Below, one piece after another: positions 1 to 6,312 of a stretch of DNA of 6,546 nucleotides. Each line of letters begins with the position of its first letter. The stretch's first letter is position 1. The stretch lies in contig JALUJE010000287.1 of assembly GCA_027057185.1 (NCBI GenBank), positions 1-6,546 on the forward strand. Direction: 5' to 3'. Below the pieces are notes generated by a model, which was not told the origin of the DNA, made no database searches, and was given only the letters and a program-made list of their open reading frames with translations. The stretch is from Helicobacteraceae bacterium (GTDB lineage Bacteria > Campylobacterota > Campylobacteria > Campylobacterales > Sulfurimonadaceae). Both the position numbers and the translations under genes were made by a program.

Positions 1-1
1 T

Positions 2-58
2 CCAAATTTAGTTGAAGAGATGAGTATCTCAAGAACTTCAACCCAGGAGGTCCACTAA
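2..58 (+). CDS. nuoM: 3' end of probable nuoM, NADH-quinone oxidoreductase subunit M (partial)
   Basis: An open frame enters from the left edge and gives 18 residues (PNLVEEMSISRTSTQEVH) before a TAA at 56-58. That TAA shares its last base with the nuoN start (TAATG), a translational-coupling arrangement. In most bacteria with a full complex I operon the gene before nuoN is nuoM, another antiporter-like proton-pumping membrane subunit, and no other overlapping frame fits as well. The identification rests on gene order and the coupling geometry, because the fragment is too short to carry any diagnostic motif. A strong Shine-Dalgarno sequence for nuoN (AGGAGG, 45-50) is embedded in the final codons. 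Confidence 0.7.
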   Translation, partial: PNLVEEMSISRTSTQEVH

Positions 59-1566
59 TGTTAGAGCCAGTTAATATTTCATTAGAGTCGCTAAATCTTT
101 CGACACTAACACCAATGCTCATTCCGATCATTGGCGCACTGGTCATTTTGTGTATTGACCTTATTAAAGGTGGTTTGAACAAATCACTCTATGTGATGTT
201 GAGCCTACTGTTTTTACTTATGGATTTAGGGAGTTTGGTTGACTTTGCACAGCTATTTTCCCAAAATGGCACGATGATGGGATTTTTTGATGTGATGCTG
301 ATTGATGGTTTGGCCATTATTGGTCAACTCATTATTGTCATCTCGTCCATGCTGTTTATTCCATTGTCTTTGACATCCAAACGGTTCCATGAATATTCCT
401 ATCCGGAATTTTATGCCCTATTTTTATTTATGATTGCAGGGTTTCAATTTATGGTTGCCACTGATAATCTAATTCTGATTTTTGTTGGTTTGGAGTTGGC
501 ATCACTGGCGCTTTATACACTCATCGCACTACACAACAGAAACAAATCGTTTGAGGCCGCCATTAAATATTTTACCATGGGTGCATTGGCTGCGGGGTTT
601 TTCTCTTTCGGTGCCATGATACTGTATGCATTGACCGGATCGATTGAGATCAATCAAATTTCTGCAGTACTTGCCGCAGATGGATACAGTAATATTGGAT
701 TTGTTTTGGTTGCCGTAACCTTTTTATTGGCATCATTTGGATTTAAACTCTCGCTCATTCCATTTCATGCATGGACTCCTGACGTTTACGAAGGTTCTTC
801 GGCGGCACTGGCGGGATACATGTCTATTGTTCCAAAAATTGCCGCATTTGTAGTAGCCATGCGTCTGTTTGAGTTTTTAGTACACAGTAATATTGTATGG
901 TTGGAGACAATCCTTTATATTCTGGTGGTTTTGACCATGACGTTGGCCAATATCTGGGCATTAGTTCAAAGTGATGTTAAACGGATGCTGGCATACAGCT
1001 CCATTTCACATGCCGGTTTTGTGATGGCAGCCATTTTAATTGGAACCACACAGGCAAATAGTGCGTTATTTTTGTATTGGATTCTTTTTACCTTTTCTAA
1101 CCTTGGGGCTTTTGCTATGTTATGGGTAAACCGTCAAAAAGTTCTTATTCCGGGACAGGATTCGGATCATCCATTCGAAAAATTTTCCGGTTTGGTACGC
1201 ACCATGCCTACTGCTGCTGCTATTATGGGACTGTTTATGCTCTCTCTTGCAGGGCTGCCCCCTTTTGGGGTCTTTTGGGGTAAGATGTATATGATTGGTT
1301 CTGCCGTCAGTGGTGGCTACACGGTACTTGCACTTATTATGGCACTCAATTCTGCTATTGCGGCATACTACTATCTGAAATTGATTGTCTATATGTTTAT
1401 GAAAGAGCCGACATATCAGACTGATAAGACCATTCATATGGTGAATGCTTCCATGCCGTTAAAGACCATCATCGGTTTTGCGACCGTGATTACTATTTTC
1501 TCGGTGCTGATCGTTAGTCCGCTTATGGAATTTATTACGGCATTAGTGTACAATAGCGGATACTAA
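58..1566 (+). CDS. nuoN: NADH-quinone oxidoreductase (complex I) subunit N
   Basis: This 502-residue, almost wholly hydrophobic protein is an antiporter-like (Proton_antipo_M) membrane subunit of respiratory complex I, which moves protons across the inner membrane as electrons pass to menaquinone. Family hallmarks are in order: GLELASLALY with the conserved membrane Glu at 146; a Lys at 170; SLIPFHAWTPDVYEG at 232-246 preceded by Lys230; Lys260; LAYSSISHAGF at 311-321; and GLPPFGVFWGK ending at Lys409. The spacing of Glu146, Lys170, Lys230, Lys260 and Lys409 mirrors the proton-channel residues known from E. coli NuoN (E133, K158, K217, K247, K395, from memory), so the subunit looks intact and active. 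Length is normal for the family. The ATG start has AGGAGG seven bases upstream and overlaps the preceding stop by one base. As in many Campylobacterota, the redox partner (NADH or another donor) cannot be judged from this subunit. Confidence 0.97.
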   Translation: MLEPVNISLESLNLSTLTPMLIPIIGALVILCIDLIKGGLNKSLYVMLSLLFLLMDLGSLVDFAQLFSQNGTMMGFFDVMLIDGLAIIGQLIIVISSMLFIPLSLTSKRFHEYSYPEFYALFLFMIAGFQFMVATDNLILIFVGLELASLALYTLIALHNRNKSFEAAIKYFTMGALAAGFFSFGAMILYALTGSIEINQISAVLAADGYSNIGFVLVAVTFLLASFGFKLSLIPFHAWTPDVYEGSSAALAGYMSIVPKIAAFVVAMRLFEFLVHSNIVWLETILYILVVLTMTLANIWALVQSDVKRMLAYSSISHAGFVMAAILIGTTQANSALFLYWILFTFSNLGAFAMLWVNRQKVLIPGQDSDHPFEKFSGLVRTMPTAAAIMGLFMLSLAGLPPFGVFWGKMYMIGSAVSGGYTVLALIMALNSAIAAYYYLKLIVYMFMKEPTYQTDKTIHMVNASMPLKTIIGFATVITIFSVLIVSPLMEFITALVYNSGY

Positions 1567-1575
1567 ATTATTTTC

Positions 1576-1581
1576 AGGGGG
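1576..1581 (+). promoter_or_regulatory. Ribosome binding site setting the GTG start of pflA
   Basis: AGGGGG sits six bases before GTG at 1588. It supports this GTG over the in-frame TTG at 1591 and the ATG at codon 12. The GTG choice also leaves the complete signal peptide on the product. The site lies in the 21-base gap after nuoN, and I see no promoter in that gap, so pflA is probably read from the nuo transcript. Confidence 0.75.
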
Positions 1582-1587
1582 TAAGCA

Positions 1588-3957
1588 GTGTTGATATGGC
1601 GATGCTTGCTCCTACCCTTGATGCTGTATTCTTCCGTGGCAGCACTTAACATTTCCATACAAACCGGTAAAGAAGCGAAACGCGGCTTTAGTGTCATTCA
1701 TATACGTGACAGCAGGCCGTTCCAGTGTCAGGCTCAAAAAGATAGTTCTCAGGTCACAACAGAAATTACATGTACTTTTGATCGTATTCCCTCCAAAAAT
1801 ATTGGTAAGCTAAACAATAACTTTTTCCATATTGACACCGGTGTGCAACATGATCGCTTTATCATTCGTATCACGCCCTATGAACAGATGGATCTCGTTC
1901 CCATACTTTTTGATCTTCATGAAGATAACCATATTTTTCGTGTGGAGAGCAATACCTCAAAACATTGGAGTGTTGTCGGTTATAAAGGGGTGAATCCTTT
2001 TGCTGAAAAAAGATCTTTTAGCGATACCGCCATTAATTTTCCTGTGACATTTGCTCCATCTACCTTACCTTTTGTCGGTGGTTTGGATATTCAGGGCAAT
2101 CCTATTGAGATGCAGCCCATTAATGATGTATCTGAATATATAAAAATTAAAAAGTACTATAGTGACAAGAAGTATGATGCGGCATTAGAACATATTGTAG
2201 AGATGCAAAAGCATGATCCTCACACTATTTTTAACAGTGAATTGGCTCTGTACAAAATACGAACACTCCACCAGCTCAATGAACTCGAAGAGATGTTGGA
2301 AGCATCTAAAAAGTTTATACGGGAGTTCTCATCCGATCAGAATATTGCCGAAGTTTTGGTATATACCGCGCACGCATATAGTAAATTGGGTATGTTCAGT
2401 GATGCCGACTACTTTTATGATCGTCTGTTTAATGAACATGCCGACAGTTATTTTGCCTATTTGGGTTATTTGTACAAAGCAGATCAGTTTGCCGAGTCGG
2501 GTAGCTGGAAAAAAGCATTGAAGTATTATGCCAAAGTGTTTCGCGAGACAGATGATACGACACTCGCTTCTACGGCGGCCTTTAAACTGGGACAATATTA
2601 TCTCGATCATGCCAAACGAAAGAAGGCCATAGACTATTTAAATAAAATTTTAGAGGGAAATCGTAGCTATTTCTTTCAACATTTTAATGCTGCCTACGAT
2701 ATGGCAATGGCGCTTTCTGATCATGGCAATTATAAGATGGCAGCGGCTATTGCCGGTGCCTTGCTTGATGAGATGACACCCCGGCATGAATATTATGAAG
2801 AGGTGCTTAAAAATCGTGGCATCTGGCTAGCACGCGCTCATGATAAAGCCGCAGCAATGCAAAGTTTTGAACGTTACATCAAAGCGTTTAAGTTTGGACA
2901 ATATACCGATGATATTCAACGGGAAAAAGATGCGCTCTTTTTTGATTTGGATGATGAGAATATGAGTGCTACACTACATGCATACGATCGTATTATGGAG
3001 CAATATCGTGGTGATACTATTGCAAAAAAAGCGCTCTATAAAAAAGCAAAACTGTTGTATGAACATAAAAAATATTCTCAGGTGGTAGCGCTGCAAAAAG
3101 CACTCTTGGAACTGGATGCGAAGAAGTATGATGTTCAACCGCTTATTGACGGTGCCATATCGGCATTGATGCAGGAGTATCTGCGTCGGGGTGAATGCCA
3201 CAATGCCGTTGCCATGTCGCAACAATACACAATCTCCCTGCCAGATACTTGGGATGAAAAAATCTATTTTTGTGCTTTTGAAGCTGGAGAATATCTTTTG
3301 GCAAAGAAGATTGCCGATAAGCACAGGCACAGTAAAGAGATGCTAACACGTATGCAGTGGCTCTATCAGTACATTAAGGTAGATTTTAAGCTGGGAAATT
3401 ATACTGATGTACTGGATGCCTCCAAAGAGCTGATGACACTTCTGACACTTGAGAAGAGTACGAAATATCAAAATATTTATCGTATCAATTTTGATGCTAA
3501 TGAGCGTCTTAGAAACCGTGAAGGTATGATCGAAGCTATTGCTACCATTGAAAAAGTGTTCGGTTTAGATTTTGATGATATTGACCGTTATGCTCAAATG
3601 GTGGCTTTGGGCAATCGGAATAACGATGATGTTATGGTTGAAAATTATGCCAAAAAGGTGATGTATCTGCAAGAGAAGCGTTCATCATATGCGCAAACAC
3701 CCTATGTTGAATTCTCTTTGGCTGATGCCTTGATACGACTTCATAATATTGATGACGCCATTGATGTTATAAAAGGGCTTGATGTTCGAGAGCTTACCAA
3801 AGCCCAGCGGGCACGACAGAAATATATGCTGGGTTCACTGTTGCAAAAACGTGCCAAAACAGCGGCGGCAAAAGAAGCATACAAACAGAGTATAGAAGCC
3901 GATGAAACATCAGCTTGGGGGCTACTGGCACAAGATGCCCTCAAGCTTATAGAGTAA
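1588..3957 (+). CDS. pflA: Flagellar motor scaffold protein PflA (paralysed-flagella protein A), periplasmic TPR protein
   Basis: The 789-residue product has a Sec signal peptide (Arg5, hydrophobic 7-13, likely cleavage after Ala18 or Ala19), so it acts in the periplasm. Residues about 20-165 are beta-rich with Cys47 and Cys62. A linker leads at about 180 into helical TPR-like repeats running to the C-terminus, for example around 186-208, 254-284, 302-320, 328-355, 478-508 and 705-787. This is the architecture known for PflA of Campylobacter and Helicobacter, where it forms spokes of the periplasmic disk and, with PflB, helps hold stator units in a wide high-torque ring; loss gives assembled but non-rotating flagella. 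Length matches the C. jejuni protein (about 788 residues, from memory), and so does the position right after nuoN. Phrases such as CTFDRIP and NNFF agree with my memory of the family. The start is GTG. A generic TPR annotation is the fallback; an alignment would settle it. Confidence 0.88.
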   Translation: MLIWRCLLLPLMLYSSVAALNISIQTGKEAKRGFSVIHIRDSRPFQCQAQKDSSQVTTEITCTFDRIPSKNIGKLNNNFFHIDTGVQHDRFIIRITPYEQMDLVPILFDLHEDNHIFRVESNTSKHWSVVGYKGVNPFAEKRSFSDTAINFPVTFAPSTLPFVGGLDIQGNPIEMQPINDVSEYIKIKKYYSDKKYDAALEHIVEMQKHDPHTIFNSELALYKIRTLHQLNELEEMLEASKKFIREFSSDQNIAEVLVYTAHAYSKLGMFSDADYFYDRLFNEHADSYFAYLGYLYKADQFAESGSWKKALKYYAKVFRETDDTTLASTAAFKLGQYYLDHAKRKKAIDYLNKILEGNRSYFFQHFNAAYDMAMALSDHGNYKMAAAIAGALLDEMTPRHEYYEEVLKNRGIWLARAHDKAAAMQSFERYIKAFKFGQYTDDIQREKDALFFDLDDENMSATLHAYDRIMEQYRGDTIAKKALYKKAKLLYEHKKYSQVVALQKALLELDAKKYDVQPLIDGAISALMQEYLRRGECHNAVAMSQQYTISLPDTWDEKIYFCAFEAGEYLLAKKIADKHRHSKEMLTRMQWLYQYIKVDFKLGNYTDVLDASKELMTLLTLEKSTKYQNIYRINFDANERLRNREGMIEAIATIEKVFGLDFDDIDRYAQMVALGNRNNDDVMVENYAKKVMYLQEKRSSYAQTPYVEFSLADALIRLHNIDDAIDVIKGLDVRELTKAQRARQKYMLGSLLQKRAKTAAAKEAYKQSIEADETSAWGLLAQDALKLIE

Positions 3958-3971
3958 TGGAGCATTAAACA

Positions 3972-4862
3972 TTACATGTAAATTGCCGCTTCGGCAACAA
4001 GAGATTCTCGTGGCAGCAGATGTTTTCTTGGAAACTGGCTTCGGTTGAATGTCTGTTGGCGTTTTGCCAGTTGGGAGGTATGGGTAATGATATTTTCTGT
4101 CATGGTCTCCTTATTGCAGTATCCATCGAGAAACTCAAGGACTTCGACAATTCCGATAGCCCCCATGGCATGGGACATACGACCGTATTTCTGTTCCAGA
4201 TAGGCTACCTCGTCAATAAGTCCGGTTGCTATCATGAGTTGTGTTCGCTTTGCAATGCGTTCGCGCAACGTGTCGCGTTTTACCTCAATTTCAAAGAGCG
4301 GCAGATCAGTAATGACGGGTTGGGCAGGGTGTTCTTTAAACCATTGTGAGGGTGCCATTCCCGAAGCTTTGTAGATTAAGAGCATCTTCTCAATACGGTA
4401 GCGATCCAAGGGGCTGATACGCTGCATCGATTCGGCATCAACCTCAAGAAGCTCGTGGTAGACTGCGGGCAAATCTTGCAGTAGTGTCGCAACATGTAAT
4501 TTTAGGTCTGCATCCATGAGGGGTAGAGGGGAAATACCGGTAAATAGACTCTTGAGATAAAATCCGGTACCTCCGACAATAATGAGGTTTTTGTTATGCT
4601 CTTTGGCGTGAAGACATGCCTGCTGATAGTAGTCAATAAAATTGGAGACATCAAAATGCTCATGAGGATAAAGCTCATCTATTCCAAAATGTTTGACATC
4701 CTGACGTGTCTGTACGGAAGGTTTAGCGGAGGCAATATCGATCTCTTTGTAGATGCTAAGTGAATCAATTGAGAGAATATAGGCGTGATGTTGATGTGCC
4801 AATTGCAGTGCCACATCACTTTTCCCCGATGCTGTAGGCCCAATTATTGCAATCTGTTTCAT
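3972..4862 (-). CDS. miaA: tRNA dimethylallyltransferase (tRNA A37 isopentenyltransferase)
   Basis: MiaA transfers a dimethylallyl group from DMAPP to N6 of A37 in tRNAs that read codons starting with U, the first step toward ms2i6A, which stabilises codon pairing. The 296-residue protein is of normal length. It has the P-loop GPTASGKS at 8-15, the catalytic Asp33 in DSLSIYKEIDIASAKP (33-48), GGTGFYLKSL at 98-107, DRYRIEK at 153-159 and a C-terminal TSQLAKRQQTFNRSQF stretch (262-277) matching the family's QLAKRQ segment. The active-site phrase differs from the common DSMQVYRGMDIGTAKP but resembles what I remember from Campylobacter, so it is likely lineage style, not decay. The ATG has no clear Shine-Dalgarno (the upstream message reads ...TATACTTCTCTC), suggesting a short or near-leaderless transcript. 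It is divergent from mqnP and convergent with pflA. Confidence 0.95.
   Translation of the reverse strand: MKQIAIIGPTASGKSDVALQLAHQHHAYILSIDSLSIYKEIDIASAKPSVQTRQDVKHFGIDELYPHEHFDVSNFIDYYQQACLHAKEHNKNLIIVGGTGFYLKSLFTGISPLPLMDADLKLHVATLLQDLPAVYHELLEVDAESMQRISPLDRYRIEKMLLIYKASGMAPSQWFKEHPAQPVITDLPLFEIEVKRDTLRERIAKRTQLMIATGLIDEVAYLEQKYGRMSHAMGAIGIVEVLEFLDGYCNKETMTENIITHTSQLAKRQQTFNRSQFPRKHLLPRESLVAEAAIYM
3983..3997. other. Small perfect hairpin at the pflA/miaA convergent junction
   Basis: TTGCCG-CTT-CGGCAA forms a six-pair stem with a three-base loop inside the last codons of miaA, about 26 bases past the pflA stop. It is the only obvious inverted repeat near either stop codon. A ten-base palindrome (TTACATGTAA, 3972-3981) overlapping the miaA stop lies beside it. 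Neither strand shows a run of T after the hairpin, so it is not a canonical intrinsic terminator. It may slow polymerase or protect a 3' end, or it may be chance. Confidence 0.3.
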
Positions 4863-4887
4863 GAGAGAAGTATATCGTAAAATAACA

Positions 4888-4896
4888 TGGTAAAAT
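4888..4896 (+). promoter_or_regulatory. Candidate extended -10 promoter for mqnP operon
   Basis: TGGTAAAAT in the 71-base divergent gap combines a TG dinucleotide with a -10 hexamer (TAAAAT) that matches TATAAT at five of six positions. No good -35 is visible, which is usual for the housekeeping sigma factor in Campylobacterota. Transcription would start near 4903, giving a leader of about 30 bases. On the other strand weak -10-like matches for miaA (TGTTATTTT at 4879-4887; TATACT at 4869-4874) sit immediately beside it, so the two promoters would nearly abut. This is pattern reading only. Confidence 0.45.
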
Positions 4897-4922
4897 ACTA
4901 CTACATTTTCGAGTCATGACAT

Positions 4923-4928
4923 AAAGGA
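4923..4928 (+). promoter_or_regulatory. Ribosome binding site setting the TTG start of mqnP
   Basis: AAAGGA ends five bases before TTG at 4934. The frame is closed just upstream by TAA at 4922-4924, and no ATG or GTG lies between that stop and the TTG. The next ATG (4979, codon 16) would remove the conserved KDFNELV start of the UbiA-family domain, so TTG is the best start. The upstream ATG at 4916 makes only a two-codon reading frame (ATG ACA TAA) ending at this site. Confidence 0.65.
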
Positions 4929-4933
4929 AACCA

Positions 4934-5794
4934 TTGCAAGCAGTTGCTCAGAAACTCAAAGATTTCAATGAGTTGGTAATGTTTCAACATACCATCTTCT
5001 CACTGCCTTTTATTTTTATTGCCATGATTGTAGCGGCGCAGGGATGGTTTGGTTGGGAATTATTGTTTTTAGGACTCTTGGCTGCCGTTAGTGCACGGAA
5101 TTTTGCTATGGGACTTAACCGCTATGCCGACAGGGTTTATGATGCTCAAAATCCTCGTACGGCCTCACGTCCAAGTGTCGATGGTCGTATTTCTGCTCGT
5201 GCAATACTGCTGTTTACCATTGCCAATGCCGTGCTGTTTATTGTCGTGGCATATTTTATTAATACGTTGGCATGGTACCTCTCAGTACCGATTTTATTGA
5301 TTCTGGCAAGCTATTCCTACTTTAAGCGCTTTAGTGAACTGGCGCATCTGGTATTGGGAGTTTCTCTTGGATTGGCTCCCATTGCCGGCGTGGTAGCAGT
5401 ACAAGCTGCCATTCCAATGTGGTCGCTCTTTTTAAGTCTGGGAGTACTTTTTTGGGTTGCAGGTTTTGATCTGCTCTATTCGTTACAAGATATGGAGTTC
5501 GATAAAACCGAAGGACTCTTCTCCATTCCCTCCCGTTATGGAGCGGAGGCAACACTGTTTATCTCCGCTATTTTTCATAGTATGACGATTCTGTTTTGGC
5601 TCTTTTTTGCCGCGGAATCGGGTCTGGGATTTTTTGGATGGTTGGCGGTAGTGTGTAGTGGAGGTATGTTGTGGTACGAGCATAAATTGGTTCGTAAAGA
5701 CATTACCAAAATAGATCGTGCTTTTTTTACTGTTAATGGCTATTTAGGTGTCATGTTTTTACTGTTCATAATTATGGACAGGAGTGTTGCATGA
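4934..5794 (+). CDS. mqnP: Menaquinone biosynthesis prenyltransferase MqnP (UbiA family)
   Basis: This 286-residue integral membrane enzyme of the UbiA superfamily attaches the polyprenyl tail to the naphthoate ring in the futalosine pathway to menaquinone. It has the two Asp-rich motifs that bind the prenyl diphosphate through Mg2+: NRYADRVYDAQNPRTASRP at 62-80 (Asn62, Asp66, Asp70) and LYSLQDMEFDKTEG at 181-194 (Asp186, Asp190). About eight or nine hydrophobic segments surround them. NRxxDRxxDAxNPRTA is typical of MqnP and of UbiA proteins often labelled 4-hydroxybenzoate polyprenyltransferase. I prefer MqnP because Campylobacterota respire with menaquinone and are not expected to make ubiquinone; no other mqn gene is in view to confirm it. 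The start is TTG with a good binding site. It heads an operon and overlaps the next gene by four bases (ATGA at 5791-5794). Confidence 0.88.
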   Translation: MQAVAQKLKDFNELVMFQHTIFSLPFIFIAMIVAAQGWFGWELLFLGLLAAVSARNFAMGLNRYADRVYDAQNPRTASRPSVDGRISARAILLFTIANAVLFIVVAYFINTLAWYLSVPILLILASYSYFKRFSELAHLVLGVSLGLAPIAGVVAVQAAIPMWSLFLSLGVLFWVAGFDLLYSLQDMEFDKTEGLFSIPSRYGAEATLFISAIFHSMTILFWLFFAAESGLGFFGWLAVVCSGGMLWYEHKLVRKDITKIDRAFFTVNGYLGVMFLLFIIMDRSVA

Positions 5795-6312
5795 GTATTC
5801 GTCTGGTTTCTGCTCCCATTAGCATTGTCTTTGATCTCTCAGAGGCTGACCATGATGCAATGATACGTGAATACCATCAGCTTAGCGAGAGTGACGATGA
5901 TCCCATTGCTCAGTGGCTCAAGCGTGCCAAAGGACGGGGTGACACGGCAGAGAGTGACCCCGTACTACTCAATCTGATGGTTGAATTACACCGAAAGATT
6001 GATCATATCGAGCAGCTCATTAAAAATGAGACACCGCAGCGCGTAGCACTTTCTCAGCATGCCATGATTGAAGCAATCGGGTACGGTTACTTCAAATTCA
6101 AGGAGTCCGTGCTTGTGCCTGGAACATCATATTACGGACGCATTGAGATGCCGGTGCATCCCAAGCACGATATTGCCGTTTTTTTTAGTGCTGAAGATGC
6201 AACAATAGCAAAAATTACAAAAATCCATGAGCGCGATGAGAAAGAGTGGGCGGCTTACCTGACGGCACGCGAACGGGTACTAATTCGTGAGATGCGAGAG
6301 AGACGGCAATGA
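5791..6312 (+). CDS. Uncharacterised 173-residue soluble protein with central helix and beta-rich C-terminal domain (PilZ-like?)
   Basis: I do not recognise a named family with certainty. There is no signal peptide or membrane segment, so the protein is probably cytoplasmic. Three parts are visible: an N-terminal piece (1-50) with an acidic stretch SESDDD at 32-37; an amphipathic, possibly coiled-coil helix at about 56-79 (LLNLMVELHRKIDHIEQLI); and a beta-rich part at about 84-146 containing IGYGYFKF, a GTSYYGRIEMPVHP turn and strands near 127-143. It ends in a highly charged helix (ERDEKEWAAYLTARERVLIREMRERR). The IGYGYFKF to YGRIEMP layout is reminiscent of PilZ c-di-GMP-binding barrels, but the usual RxxxR and [D/N]xSxxG ligand motifs are absent, so any PilZ relation would be a non-canonical one. 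It starts within the mqnP stop (ATGA), with AGGAG at 5780-5784, and itself overlaps the next gene by four bases. I recall a similar run of small unknown genes beside ubiA and miaA in C. jejuni, but cannot verify it. Confidence 0.85.
   Translation: MSIRLVSAPISIVFDLSEADHDAMIREYHQLSESDDDPIAQWLKRAKGRGDTAESDPVLLNLMVELHRKIDHIEQLIKNETPQRVALSQHAMIEAIGYGYFKFKESVLVPGTSYYGRIEMPVHPKHDIAVFFSAEDATIAKITKIHERDEKEWAAYLTARERVLIREMRERRQ

Noticed and set aside
1120..1437. Minus-strand open frame of 105 codons inside nuoN
   Set aside because: It lies wholly within a strongly supported gene, and its low-complexity Cys/His/Arg-rich product looks like antisense shadow with no family features.
1588..1650. Possible lipoprotein signal for PflA because of Cys6
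   Set aside because: Cys6 is too near the N-terminus and precedes the hydrophobic core, so it does not form a lipobox. A normal Sec signal with cleavage after Ala18 or Ala19 fits better.
2974..3330. Minus-strand open frame inside pflA
   Set aside because: It is fully covered by the pflA frame, which has consistent TPR helices here. The product is a Phe/Cys-rich shadow with no recognisable domain.
3983..3997. Intrinsic terminator for pflA or miaA
   Set aside because: The stem is short and no T run follows on either strand, so it is listed only as a hairpin.
4020..4349. Plus-strand open frame of 109 codons inside miaA
   Set aside because: It is antisense to well-conserved MiaA motifs, has no ribosome binding site of note and no family features.
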